Source: Taxillus chinensis | Taxonomy: Eukaryota > Streptophyta > Magnoliopsida > Santalales > Loranthaceae | Assembly (NCBI GenBank): GCA_023512835.1 | Contig: CM042091.1 | Span: forward strand, 18,927,506-18,991,505 | DNA length: 64,000 nucleotides | Reading direction: 5' to 3' | Shown here: piece after piece, positions 46,554-58,930 of the stretch | Layout of the letters: every line of letters starts with the position of its first letter | Position numbering within the stretch: the stretch's first letter is position 1 | Translations under genes and position numbers: made by a program | Notes under the pieces: model-generated | Database searches by the model: none | What the model was told of the DNA's origin: nothing | The model's input: only the letters and a program-made list of their open reading frames with translations

Positions 46554-48353
46554 TTACTTGATATCATAATAAAAAATTATAAATGTATAATTTTATTATC
46601 AACTAAGAAAAGGATGAAATTTTAACTCCAAATACCAACTTCAAATTATTACAATTTTTTTTAAAAAAAAGATCCAAATTACAAAACGTATCAAATATCA
46701 TATATAAACTAATAATACTTATATACGGAATTATTTGCTTTGTGATACATTTAAAATATTAGTATCAATATTATAGACTATATCTACTTATTTATCTAGT
46801 AATTTCACCAATTATAAATAGTGCACAAACGGTTATGAAGTCACAAGAGGAGAGCTATATTCATCCACTCACTCTACTTGTCCCTCCCACTCAATATCTT
46901 TTCATATATGTAAATTAAAATTTAACTATAATGAAAACTTAAGCTTAACGTTTTATCGCGAGAACTTTAATCTTGACGGTTAGATATTATAACAAATAGT
47001 TCATATTAGACTTTTATTTAACAATGATTTTATTACAGTTAAATAAAAGTCTAATATGGACTATTGAATATTAATCTAATGATTCAGATTAAAAGTTCTC
47101 ATGATAAAAGGCTAGCCTCACATCTTTTATGTAGCATGACTCATATAAATTATACTTATATACTTTTTTTATAATCATAAACATCGAATTCAACAAATGC
47201 TTTGTTTGGCGGTAATTAGGCTACAATTATAATTATATATTTTCCCTCAATGGCAGGCTATATACATATATTGAAGCAAGTCTCACTATAATTATGTACA
47301 CAAAAGGAGATTCGTCTTAATGGTTGTTTATTATATATTTTATATATAAAGATATGCAATTAAGATAGCTTGGGAGATAGTCTTCAAATGTTATTAATAA
47401 TGTCCACTAATGATGTGGCCGATTATATAGTCGTTTTGGCTATAATTGAATTTAATTTGGAGTCTATTTAGTAAATTTTGGTAATTTGATAGTATTGAGA
47501 TAAATGAAATAATAATTAAAATATTAATTTTTGAAAACTTAGAGGAGGGGGCATGAATTTAATGAGAGAGGAGACATTTTTATGGCTCATTTACAATTTT
47601 ACACACATAATTGGAGACCTAGCCACCATAGAAGAGGAGAAAAAGGACAAGAGTAAAAGCTTGGTGTTCTCGATTGTTCTTGATAATCTAAATGATTTTT
47701 GAAAATTCAAAGTAGGTGGTTCTATCTCTCTCCATCTCTTTTATGTCTCTATCGTGCTTAGGATCAATAGGGTTTGATGTTTAATGTTGATTCGCAATGT
47801 TTGTGACGGTGAAGAACCTTAGGTTCGCAAGTTAAAATAAAATTAGAGTTTTATTTGCTATTAATTGATATTGAATGAAATACATAATTATAATTGTTTT
47901 TTAGGCATAATTACATAATTAAAACAAATTTTGGGTATGGGATGATTGGGGGTCATTTTGTGCGAAAATAGGACTAACTGTAAAAAAATAAAGGATTATA
48001 GTCAAGTGTGTATGGTTCCATATTTGGGTAAGACTGAGAGTTAGTCCTCAAGTAGTGTTGGAAATATCTAAACAATGATGTAGTCATTGATACGAATGTC
48101 TCAACTGTAATTGGATCCAATTTAGAGTGCAGAGTTCGTGAGGTAATTTTTAGAGTTTTAATTGATTTAAGTGGATTTTTATATTTTAAATTAATAGATA
48201 TTATATTATTATTATTATTTGGGGTAATAAAAGAAAAGAAAATAAGAAATAAGAGGAAAAAGAAGAAGAGATTGTATATATCTCCATGTTCACGTTCTTG
48301 CCTTGGGGGAGAAGGAGGGAGAAGAGGTCATTGAAGAACTTGGCATTTTAGAC
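46554..48353. other. AT-rich intergenic region
   Basis: It contains one clear hairpin element (46951-47109). From about 48005 there is a weak match to the reverse start of LTR-A ('catatttgggtaagactgagagttagtc'), so a decayed LTR begins there. No gene is supported. Confidence 0.5.
46951..47109. mobile_element. MITE-like hairpin, about 70-bp arms
   Basis: The left arm (ttttatcgcgagaactttaa...tattagacttttatttaac, 46951-47021) pairs with the right arm (gttaaataaaagtctaatat...gttctcatgataaaa, about 47038-47109) along nearly its full length with scattered mismatches. The loop is under 20 bases. Such long-armed short palindromes are typical of MITEs, and transcripts would fold into a miRNA-precursor-like hairpin. 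Confidence 0.7.
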
Positions 48354-49031
48354 TAGGGGTGGACCCAGGATTTTTTTTTTTTTTTTTTTTTGGGGGGGCA
48401 AGACCTCAGATGATGGGATTAATGGATCGCTATATCTAGCACAGTACCTCACTGGTTGCTTCAGGCCTTCAGCACTGGGAGATGGGAGTGGGAGAGTCAA
48501 AGACTCATGCGTACGTTAAAATATATATTTAAAATTACTAATATGTCTCGAAGTCGGACCGGGAGTCGTGTGTGCTTAGCTGGAATCGGTGGTGTCTGGC
48601 ATAGCGCCTCATCGCTTTGGGCCTGTGAACTTAGAGTTTAAGACTCGAAGTCGTGCGTACGTTACAATATATATTTAAAATTACTAATATGCTTCGAAGG
48701 GATGCGTATTTGGCTAGACTCGGTGAGAGTAAACTTTTTATAATAATTTTGTTACATTATATTCTATTAAATTATATTTTAAAATATATTATTTTTATTT
48801 TATAATATTATTTAAGCTAAAGGTCACTGCACTGCATATGACATAGCAAGTAGGAGCTGATTAACAAAAATATGTCCACCACTTTGATTTGTATTAATAA
48901 TAAAGAAAGAGTCGTTTAATAAACAAATACAAATTCAAGGAGCGACATAACCATTAACTAATTATATATAATTAATATTTCAAAATTGAGGGGAGGCTAT
49001 GCCCCCCTTTATGAGTTGGGGTCCACCCCTG
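48354..49031. mobile_element. non-autonomous hAT-like element, near-perfect 8-bp TSD
   Basis: It begins TAGGGGTGGACCC and ends GGGTCCACCCCTG; the ends are inverted repeats (first base mutated on the left). Flanks are ttttagac (48346-48353) and ttttggac (49032-49039), 7 of 8 identical. A T run and G run (48372-48398) follow the left end. An internal direct duplication of about 75 bp ('gcgtacgtta.aatatatatt') occurs at about 48505-48560 and 48652-48710. No transposase is encoded in 678 bp. Confidence 0.8.
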
Positions 49032-49439
49032 TTTTGGACAATCCAACCTTTAAAGCTTAATTAAGGGTCATATATCTCTATATTGTTTAATTAAACTATA
49101 TATGCATGAATTGTGAGTGATATGAATATTTATGACAAACCCTAGAAATTGAGATTTTTGGAAATTAAGATTGTATAATGAAATTTAGAATACCATGACG
49201 TTTACAATGATAATCCTAGAATTTTTGTGTCAATTTCATATGAAACAATTGGTTGATTTGAGAGATCTTGAATAAATAAGAATCTCAGCGAGTTCGGGGG
49301 TATGAACCCTAGTTTTGGATGGATTTTGATATAAAATGTGTTATATGATGTGTATGACAATGTTTGAGGGTTGTTTGATCCATTTGATGTGTTACTTCGG
49401 TTAAAATTAAATATTTATGATATAAATCTAGTATATATT

Positions 49440-50250
49440 AGGTGTTGGGGAAGTTTAGTGTGCTGGAAATGGGAGGAAATGCCAGGAATTGGTGATTGGG
49501 GTATAGTGTATTGAAATGGCACAATGGGTAACATGCATGTGCACGGAGCGTGTTTCTCCATGAAGCCATTCCGTGCAAGGTCTTGACACAGCAGTTGCAT
49601 GGTTAAAGTACAAAGTGTGAGTGCATGGAACATGCACGGAGTGGGTCACTCTGTGCATCCATTTCGTGCAACCTTTTGGTAAGGATGGTGAATAGGGAGA
49701 GTACAAAGATCGTGCACGAAGCATGCATGGAGTGACTCACTCCATGCAGGCACTCCATGCAACCTTCTTTGGGCATTCCATTTTCTCATATTCGTTTCGT
49801 TTGGACTTCATTTGAGTTATGGGACCTTGTCAAGGTTTTTCGTAATTGGGATCCATATTAATGTTTGACTAATTGGAGTTGCTTTGGCATGTGCTGACGT
49901 GATGATAAATGGGTTATGTGTGTATATCCTATCTTATTGATTGTCAATGTGACATTACTGTGTTGGGGGTTACTGAACTTTATGATAATATTCATTGATT
50001 TGTTTTATAATATTTATGGATTTTATGGTACATTATTGGTATTATGGAAATTAATAGTCAATTGAGATCCTATATAGGGTTAGCTAGAGGCCGAGTCTCC
50101 TATATGAATAGTTAACAATGCTAAGATCCTATATGTGGCTGGCTTCTAATTAAGGTCTCATATATGGCTGAGCAATTGAGATATGGCTGTGGTCCTATAT
50201 GTGGCTGGCTTGATGTTGCGTTCCCACATATGGTTGGCTATGAGATAGTT
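49440..50250 (-). repeat. decayed LTR sequence with two tandem arrays
   Basis: Bases 49535-49770 contain about three degenerate units of 80-100 bp with 'gtgcacg.agc', 'tc.ctc.atg.a', 'ccattccgtgcaa'. Bases 50060-50245 contain six or so units of about 30 bp with 'gatcctatatgtggctggct'. Both look like variable blocks of a reverse-oriented LTR. Confidence 0.6.
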
Positions 50251-50436
50251 TTGTTTTCATTAGTTGGTATTGGAGGGGTAACTGATGGACATGGTGCTGA
50301 TCATTTGATATCCTAAGATTCTTCTATTGGTATGGAATGTGATGTGTGACTAATATATATATATATATATATATTTGTGTGTGTGTGTGTTAATATTGAT
50401 TTTGTTATCTTGTGAGATGATGTGACTATTCTAGTA

Positions 50437-52888
50437 TGTAAAGACTCGTATTTTGATAACCCTAATGAATAATGGTTAAATGGTGTTGGTAACGTTTGGA
50501 TTCTAGTGTGGCCATTAGTTCAAGTATTTTGACTACACTTGGGCCCAATTTGGAGTTTAGGGCCTTGAAAAGATATTTTTTTATTTTGGTGATATTTTGT
50601 GATTAAATGAATTTGTTATTATCTATTATTAAAGGGAAAACAGGATTAATTATTATGGGGCTATTTAGTAAATTTGTATGCTTAATGAAATTACTTACTA
50701 GTTAATAAACCTTAAAATAAGAGTTTTTGGAAACTTTAAATAAAGGGTTACAAAATTATAAGATATGAGGAACTTCTCAGGGGATTTAAACTCTTCTTCT
50801 TCAATCTTTTGTCCATTTTTTGAAAAGATGAGGGAGACAGAAAGTTGTAACTTGGTAGTGTTTTTGGTTTTCTATTTTCAAAAGTTGTTTTTGAAAATTG
50901 TATTTGAATTTTTTTTTTGCCTAATTGGATACACTTTTTTTTGTTTGGAGGTTTTTTCTGTCAAATTTAAAACTACTTTTTGATTTTCTCAAGAGTGTCA
51001 TTGCAGTGGGCGGGGGTGGGGCTGGGAGGTGTCACAATGGGCAAGGGAGGGATTGGGGAGGCATCATAGCAAGCGGTGGACAACTGGGAGGGCATTGCAG
51101 TGGGCGATTGGGGGGGCATTGCAGCGGGCGAGAGAAGGAGTAAGAGGATGAAAACCATTTTTGGAAAATTAAAAACATCAAAAATGTGTTTTTTGTTTTA
51201 TGTATTTGAAAACAACTTGTTTTTGAAAACCAAAATTGAAAACTATCACCAAACAAAAAAAAAACTTACCCATTTTTTGTATTTGAAAATAGAAAACTAC
51301 TTTAAAAAATTATTACCAAACACAGCCTAAAGGTAGGTGTTTCTTTCCCTTTCATCTTTTTTACTGTTATTTAAACCCTAAGACTGCTAATATGAATGTC
51401 AAATTCCAAATAATGAAACCATTGTTTAATAGAACATGCATGAATGAATTATTTATGAAACCTTGTATGTTATTTACAAAGGATTGAAGTTTAATATTGT
51501 GATACTTAAATTAAGAGTTAGTTATGAACCCTAGGATGTGAATTACTATTAGAACTATTAAATTTGTCGGGTACATTTTTAGAACATGCACGTTTTTATT
51601 TTATTTTTGGCATCAAGTTATAGAGGGAGGAGGAGAAAAACCCTATTCTATCTGTCTGATCACTGCTGTTGCGATCTTGAGGGTGAGAGATGTCTAACAA
51701 AGAGGGACAAAGAGTAAGGAAGATATTTTGATTCTAAACCTTAAATCCAACCAAAATCAAGGTAGGGACTCTGTACCTTTCTCTTGAACGTATTTGTTTA
51801 TACGGTTAAACCTATTCTAGAGTTAGATTTTGAGGTTGAATATATATAAATATATATATATATATATAAATCCATATATATGTGATCTTATATATGAATA
51901 TTGGCTTGAGATGATGTGTTCTATGAATATGGTTTTGTCCCGGTACAAGAGGTGAAAATATGTTTATGAGGGTCATAGGGTTACGTTAGAGTTTGTTTTG
52001 TCGTGTGCACTTCGATCTTGTTGTAGTTGTATTAGAGACTCTAGGGTTTGCATGAGGACTTGTAGCTACAACAATTCTAGGTGGGGCTTATGAACATGTT
52101 GCATTAATGTTCTGTGTGTGCTGTGAATAAAGGATGATATGGTATGATCGTGATATGCTGAGTTGATTTTATGTGTTTACCTTATGCTTTAAGGAATGTT
52201 TCTCTTGTGATTACAATAAGTATCATGCTGAAATGTTGTTTGTTGTATATATAATTTAGGTGTCTGTGGGGCTGAGGCTGAGGTGTTTGTATGGTTGAGG
52301 ATGAGGTTGAGGAGGTCCGTGTGATTTGCTTATGTTCCGTTTAAGTTATGAATACCCTCTAAGAGGTTGAAATGCTAATTAGGGACTATTTATATATCAT
52401 TAACACGACACTACACTTATCAACACTATCATGTAGATGTTATAAGCATGGGATAGGTTAGTGAGACATGATTCCTACAGAGCTATGGTCGTTCATCCTT
52501 CCTGTTATGTGATTATTTCTTTTCAAGTGCTTACCGAAGTTAGGTGGGATAGATAAGGTGTGGACCCTGGAGAACCCTTATTATTTTCTTATATTTCCTT
52601 CTTATTCACTTGTGTAATGATATTGCCATTAGAACTTGATGTAACCCCACAAGGGGATAATTTTATATGAGGTTTTGAGTTTATTGAAATTTTGTATTTT
52701 GCTTTGCGGATTTAACTGTCTGAGTATGTGTATTATATGCTATATCGAGTTGTTGAACAGGTGGGGTTAGTACTTGTACCATACTGTGATTCCCTTGTGT
52801 TTGGCATTTTATCCTACCCCTTATTCCACTAAGGGTGGACAGGGAAAGTCATTAATCAGTTTCCTTGGGTAGAAAATCTAGGGTGTGA
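50437..52888 (-). mobile_element. reverse-oriented LTR, possible TSD tagta
   Basis: On the plus strand it starts TGTAAAGACTCGTATTTTG and ends AATCTAGGGTGTGA, matching the reversed ends of the LTR-A/LTR-B families. tagta lies at 50432-50436 and again at 52889-52893, but only if the terminal CA of the LTR has been lost (GTGTGA|TAGTA). It includes a G-rich block of 'ggcattgcagtgggcga' repeats (51000-51130) and an (AT)n stretch (51840-51870). Confidence 0.55.
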
Positions 52889-53199
52889 TAGTAGGGTTGA
52901 GCACATAGTGGACTTTATCTTCGATACTACATTTTTGTGAATGATGCCTACATGAAATTGGGTCTTAATACTCTCCCACCATTTAAAACTTATCTTATCC
53001 TCAAGGAACAATTTAAGAAATTATTCAACGTTTAAAGTACTATGCCTATTAATCTCATAAACCCATAATCCGTTACAAATTCCCAGACCTCCTTGTCATG
53101 CCCCCAAATTCCAGGGAACCCAGAACCAGGAACATGACTTCCCCTTACCCGCACCCGAAAGGTCAAGGGGTTGGTGACTAGCACCAATAGAGACTACAC

Positions 53200-55599
53200 T
53201 GTAAAAACTCGTATTTGGGTAGTTTTGAGAGATAGTCATTCTATGGGAATGTAACTATCTGGACGGTAGTGTAGTCGTCGATGTGAGCATTTTGACTGTA
53301 CTTGGGCCCGATTTTGAGTCGGGGCCCCGTTTGACCCGATTGTTGACTTTTTGGGGTTTATTAGTTGACTTTGCGTTTGGGCGGTCATTTGGGTGTAATA
53401 ATATCTGTTTAGCGTTGTGCTCGTCATTTTGAGCGTTTTGACTGTAGTTTGACTCCATTTGGAGTTCGGGGCCTTAGAGGTCAATTTTTGTATTGGGATG
53501 TCAATTATTGACTGGGTCAATGGTTGACTAGGTCAGTTGACTGGCAGAAATATAAATAGCAGAAAAGAAAAGGAAGAAGCTTTCACTTTACGTTTCACGT
53601 TTGTGCGTTGAGAGAGAGAGAGAGAGAGAGCTTGGAGGCTTTGGCGATTTGGGGCGATTTGGGTTCATGGAGCTCGAAGATTCACTTCAAGTAGGTGTCC
53701 TTGAACTTCTTATCTCTCTCTTGTTTTGGATTTGCACGAATTTATCATGATTTATGAAATTGAGCATGAACCCTAGAATTTGGGGAAAATCAATTTTGGG
53801 TTAGATCTAATGGTTTAGCATAAGATTTGTGGTTAAGAACTGTTTTATATCATTGTGGATATATGTTTCTGTGATTTTGGGGTTGGTTAATTGTGTTTTT
53901 CATGAGGGTTGATAAGTTAACCATGAAATTCTGTGTTTAGATCTAGAGTTCTGGAATTTTATACGTGTTTCTGTTGTTTCTGCGCGATTTAGAGGCGTTC
54001 TGGACGCATTTTAAGGTAAATATCGCAGTCTGTTGCATAGAATGCGTGTTTGTGCGTGTCTGGGGGTTGCTGGGTTGATTCCAGACGAAGAACAGGCAAA
54101 AACGACGATGAACAGTACCCTGGACGCGTTATTGGGTCGAACTGACGAAAATCCGAAGTTCTGGGTCGAAGATCCGGGGTCGTAGGGTCGTAGTTCGTAG
54201 ACCCGTAGTTCGTAGCTCGAAGGTTCGTAGTTCGTAGCCTCGTAGCCTCGTAGTTCGAAGTTCGTACACTCGTAGTTCGTAGACCCGTAGTTCGTAGTCG
54301 AAGGGTCAAAGTTCGTAGCCTCGTAGGTCGAAGGTCGTAGCCTCGCTTCGAGTCTTCGAGGCGCGCTGCAGCTCTGCATTTCGCAGCTACGAGTCGCAGG
54401 TTCTGAGCTACGAGTCGCAGCTCTTGCAGTGTAACTGGACACTGTACAGCACTGGACTAGACCTATTTACATTGCAACCTATAAAGTAATATACTTAAGT
54501 TACAATGTAAATAACGAAATACCCCCCTTTTGGATTCAAAGAAAAATACTAGAAAAATTAATTCCTACTCTTTCAAAATGTGAAAATTGGGATTTAGTGT
54601 AAAACCTCGGAAAAACCCAAAAGTTCGTAGTGGTGAATTTTTGGAAAGTGGGGTTAGACATCTCAGAAAAATCCCCAAAAATCAGATTATCTTAGTTATG
54701 ATATGGGAACCCAATGCCGGGACTTTTGATTTCAAGAAAATAGCTGTTATGGATACTTCCTCCATAAATCAAGGATTGAGGATTTACTTGTGAAGACTGG
54801 CTACAGTTCCGAAGGAAATGTTGAGAATGATTTGCCATACTCATGTTAGTATATTGGTGTGAGGTATTGGGGCATGGACTCCGTGACTTGTTTGAGTTCT
54901 CACCATGATGCACTGATGGTGCTATGTGGTTGACGTGGCAAGCATATGCACCGATGGCAGGCCTGTGTGGCGACTATGGCCGGGCATATTGCGCTGTGGA
55001 CAGGCTAAGGCCTGAGTTGAGTCGTTGAGCTCGTGGAGCTAGGGCTGAGTGCCCTGAGCTGGGATCCCATGGAGGATCGTGGACAAGTTGTCCTGTGTGG
55101 GCAGGCTGAGTCCTGATGATTGTGCACACTACACGGTGCACGAGTACACTGAGCATATAGTATAGACATATATGTGTTGCATGATGTGGAGTTTTGGGGT
55201 CACCTACTGAGCTTGTCACTCACCCCTACTTGTTGTTTACCCTTTTCAGGTGTGACCCGAGACTAATGGAGGACTTTGTTCCAGGAGGATGCCCACTACT
55301 CTGATGTATGATACACTTATATTCTGTATTGTTTTATGTGATATCCCGGACATGGGTCCGTGGACAGTTGTATTTGTATACTATATGATGTGATGTCTGT
55401 ATGACTGTTTGACTCATTGTATTATATGGGAAAGTACAGGATTACCCCTGATGTATGACTGTACAGGGTTGCATATTTGAGACAGCACCCGCGGTGTGGT
55501 CTCCATTGGTGCTAGTCACCAACCCCTTGACCTATCGGGTGCGGGCAAGGGGAAGTCATGTATCCGGTTCCGGGTTCCCTGGAATTCGGGGGCGTGACA
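53200..55599 (-). mobile_element. nested solo LTR (LTR-A), reverse orientation, TSD tacac
   Basis: On the plus strand it runs TGTAAAAACTCGTATTTGGG...TTCGGGGGCGTGACA, flanked by tacac at 53195-53199 and 55600-55604. Length is 2400 bp. It is closely related to 14897-17067 and to its own host LTR, so the locus is a large inverted repeat. Confidence 0.92.
54170..54435 (-). repeat. LTR variable site, TTCGTAG-type repeats
   Basis: Dense degenerate copies of 'cgtagttcgtag', 'cctcgtag' and 'ttcgaag' occupy the place between the 'gacgaagaacaggcaaaaacg' flank and the palindrome of this LTR. Other copies have different short repeats here. Confidence 0.8.
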
Positions 55600-56759
55600 T
55601 ACACCACGGGTGCTGTCTCAATCATGCAACCCTGTACAGTCATATATCAAGGGTAATCCTGTACTTTTCCTATAAATCATCATGCATACAATAAGTTAAA
55701 TAGTCATACAAATATCACACCACAAATAGTATGCAAATACAACTGTCCACAGACCCATATCTTGGATACAATGCACAACAATACAGAATACAATAGTATC
55801 ATATATCAGAGTAGTGGGCATGTCCTCCTGGAAAAAAGTCCACTAGTCTCGGGTCACACCTGAAAAAGGTAAATAACAAGTAGGGGTGAGCGACAAGCTC
55901 AGTAGGTGATCCCAAAACTCCATATCATGCAAACATACAAGTCTATATACTCAATGTACTCGTGCATCGTGTAGTGTGCACAATCATTAGTACTCAACCT
56001 GCCCACACAGGACAGCTTGTCCACGATCCTCAATAGGATCCCAGCTTAAAGCACTCAGCCCTAGCTCCACGAGCTTAACGGCTCAACACGATCCTCAACA
56101 GGATCCCAGCTCAGGGCACTCAGCCCTACCATAGCACTATATGCCCAGACACAGTGGCACACAGGCCTGTCATCGGTGCATATGCCTGCCATGGCCACAA
56201 CGCAATATGCTCGGCCACAGTGCCACATAGACCTGCCATCGGCGCATATGCCTGCCCCGTCAACCACATAGCATCATCTGTGCTTCACGGTGAGAACCCA
56301 ATAAGTCATAGAGCTCAAGCCCTAATTCCTCAAACCAGCATACCAACACCAATATGGCATTAAGGTTCACCATACTCCTTTTATAATTGAAGCCAGTCTT
56401 CACAAACTGATCATCATTCCTTGACCAAGGAAGAAGATACCCATAGGAGTTATTTTCTTGAAATAAAAAGTCCCGGCATTTGGTCTCCATATCATAACTA
56501 TGAAAATCTAATTTTTGGGGATTTTTCTGAGATATCTAACCCCACTTTCCAAAAATCCACCTCTACGAAAAACTGGATTTTTCTGAGATTTTACACTAAA
56601 TCCCAATTTTCACATTTTGAAAGAGTGAATTTATTTTTCTAGTATTTTTCTTTGAATCTAAATGGGGGGGTATTTTGTTATTTACATTGTAACTTAAGTA
56701 TAATACTTGAGGCATAATGGTTACAATGTAAATGGTCCAGTCCAGTCAAACTGGAACTG

Positions 56760-56965
56760 CACTGTCCAACTGCTCGAAACTGCTTACTCGAGACTGTTCG
56801 AAACACCTGCTCGATGTTACATTCTGCTCGACGCTCCTTGCTCGAAGCCTTTGCTCGAGACTGCTCAAGACACTTGCTCGAGGCTACATTCTGCTCGATG
56901 CTCCCTGCTCGAGGCTTCCGCTCAAGACTACTCGAGACTCTGCTCGAAGCTAGCCTCGAGCAGTT
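56760..56965 (+). repeat. LTR variable site, CTGCTCGA-type repeats
   Basis: Irregular copies of '(c/t)tgctcga(a/g)(g/a)c' follow the palindrome at 56680-56733 of the plus-oriented LTR. The unit resembles 1735-1885 but not the arrays at 15725-15890 or 54170-54435. Confidence 0.8.
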
Positions 56966-57705
56966 CCCCAGTCGCGAACTACCGACTGCGTTCTTCCCCA
57001 ATTCGTCCCAAAACCCAATTATACTCATTAAATCTCCATTTTAAGCAACAATTCATCCCCATTAAGGCTTTCTAACATCATTTAGCCACATTAGGCTACC
57101 AAACAACCTATATCATCTAGGTTTCATGCTCAATTTCCATTTTCCCCAATTTTTAGGGTTCATCACAAATTTTCATGATTTCATCTAATTCTTACATGTT
57201 AATCCAATGAAACAACAAAGAATGGGTGAAGAATCAATGGAACACCTACCTGAACGAGCTCAAAACGCCCCAAATCAAAGGCTCCAAGCCTTCTTCTCTC
57301 TCTCTCTCTCTCTAAGCTTTCCAATGCAGAAACGCTAAAACGTAATGTGGAAGCTCTCTTTCCCTTATTTATATTTATGTATTTTCTTTTATTAATAAAT
57401 TCCAAAAATATTAATTGACCTCCCAAGGTCACGAACTCCAAATTGAGTCCAAGTACAGTCAAAACGCTCAAAATGACGAGCACATCACTATCCAGATATT
57501 TTCCAACCCAATTGACCGCTCAAATGCAAGGTTAACTAATAAACCTCGAAAAGTCAATAATTGGGCCACTCGGGGCCCTGACCCGCAATTGGGCCCAATT
57601 ACAATCAAAATGCTCACATTGACAAACACAATATTGTCCAGATGTTTTTAGCAATAGAGAAAGACTATCTCTCAGCCCTACCCAAATACGGGTCTTTACA
57701 CTCCT

Positions 57706-58930
57706 TCTGTTATTCCAGTAAAGAGAGATTGTCATTATTTTCAACAATAGGTTCTAGTAATCATTGCATCAGTGTCATATGTACGATTGAATAACTTCGT
57801 AGGGTGATCTTTGTGTGATCCTGTAGAGGGGGTTTAATTTATATACTTCATGTGGCTAACAGTTAAGTATGTTCCACCATGACAAAAACTCAAAGGTCGA
57901 ACACTCAAAGTTTTGAAGGTCAAAGACTTGGTCCAGAGACTCGAATATTCAATGGTCAAAAACTTGGGTTGAAGCTCAAGTCGAAGAGATGGTCAGAGAC
58001 CTGGGTTAAAAGACTCGAAGGTCAGAGACTTTTGTTGCAAACTCACAGACTTGAAAGGTCGAAATCACAGACTCAAAGGGTTGAAGCTTGAAACCTAAGA
58101 TATTTATTTCTCCAAGAGGATCAAAAGGCCAAAGCTCTGATAAGTCAAAGGTGTCAACATGTGAGCGTAACTTCAAAAGAAGGAGTCTTCGAGGTAAGTA
58201 GCTTCGAGGAACAAATCTTCGAGGTAATTCCAAGTGATAAAAAAGGACTCTGAGTAAGTCGTATCTTTAAAGCAAGTGGCTTTGAATCTTTAGAGCGCAG
58301 TTTGTTGGACATAAAGCAATCATGGAGTAAAGTGTCGGTTAGTTGCCAATGAAGCAAACCACTTTATCTACTTTATTTAAGTTTGTTTTCCACATGGCAC
58401 ATATCTGATTGATCTAATAGTGGGTATAAAGTGTTTTTCACTGCAAACCCTAATGTCACGTGAGAATTCATACATAGACTATAAATATAGTTAAATTGGG
58501 TTAAAATAATGTGTCTAAAAATTATTGTAGGTCTGTAGTATTAAGTTCAAGAGTTTAACAAATAAAATATAAAGCTTATCACCAAGCATAGAGTGAGAGA
58601 TTAGATTACTTTTTAGAGTTTAAAGCATTGTTGGTGAAGTTTGAAGAACAAACAAAAGAGAAGGAAATGTAAAGTGTGAAGGATTAAAAAGAGTAACTAC
58701 AGTGAGTGAGTTAGCTCTAGATTTAGATCTATACTTGTGATAGTAGATAAAAGAGAGGTGGATAGACCTTTCATGTAATAAAGGCAGAGACCTTATTGTA
58801 TTTGATATAGTGGATTAATCTCGGTGTAGGTAACATCCTCACTACTTTGGCCGAATAGTATAACAAACTCATCCTCCCATTCTCTGTTGTACTCACTGAC
58901 CTATGATTCAGTTTGGGGTTCTTGGGAACT
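57706..58930 (+). repeat. decayed Copia LTR, same family as 19359-22840
   Basis: It shares 'aat.acttcgtag.gtgatctt.', '.ctgtagaggg.gt' and many 'tcgaag'/'aggtcgaa' words with 19400-22100. Near its end 'ctcggtgtaggtaacatcctcactac' corresponds to 'ctcggtggaggtacaccctcaccac' there. No polyprotein fragment was recognised next to it. Confidence 0.6.

Larger units (their letters stand above)
53094..57700 (+). mobile_element. solo LTR (LTR-A), split by a nested solo LTR, TSD ctcct
   Basis: It starts TGTCATGCCCCCAAATTCC at 53094, is interrupted at 53199, resumes at 55605 ('cacgggtgctgtctcaatc') and ends ACGGGTCTTTACA at 57700. Flanks are ctcct at 53089-53093 and 57701-57705. Without the insert it is 2202 bp. 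The join restores the order seen in the 12135 copy ('accaatagagactatacc|acgagtgttgtctcaatc'). Confidence 0.9.

Noticed and set aside
53094..57700. A foldback transposon
   Set aside because: Inner and outer parts have separate 5-bp TSDs (tacac and ctcct) and TG...CA ends, which fits nested solo LTRs.
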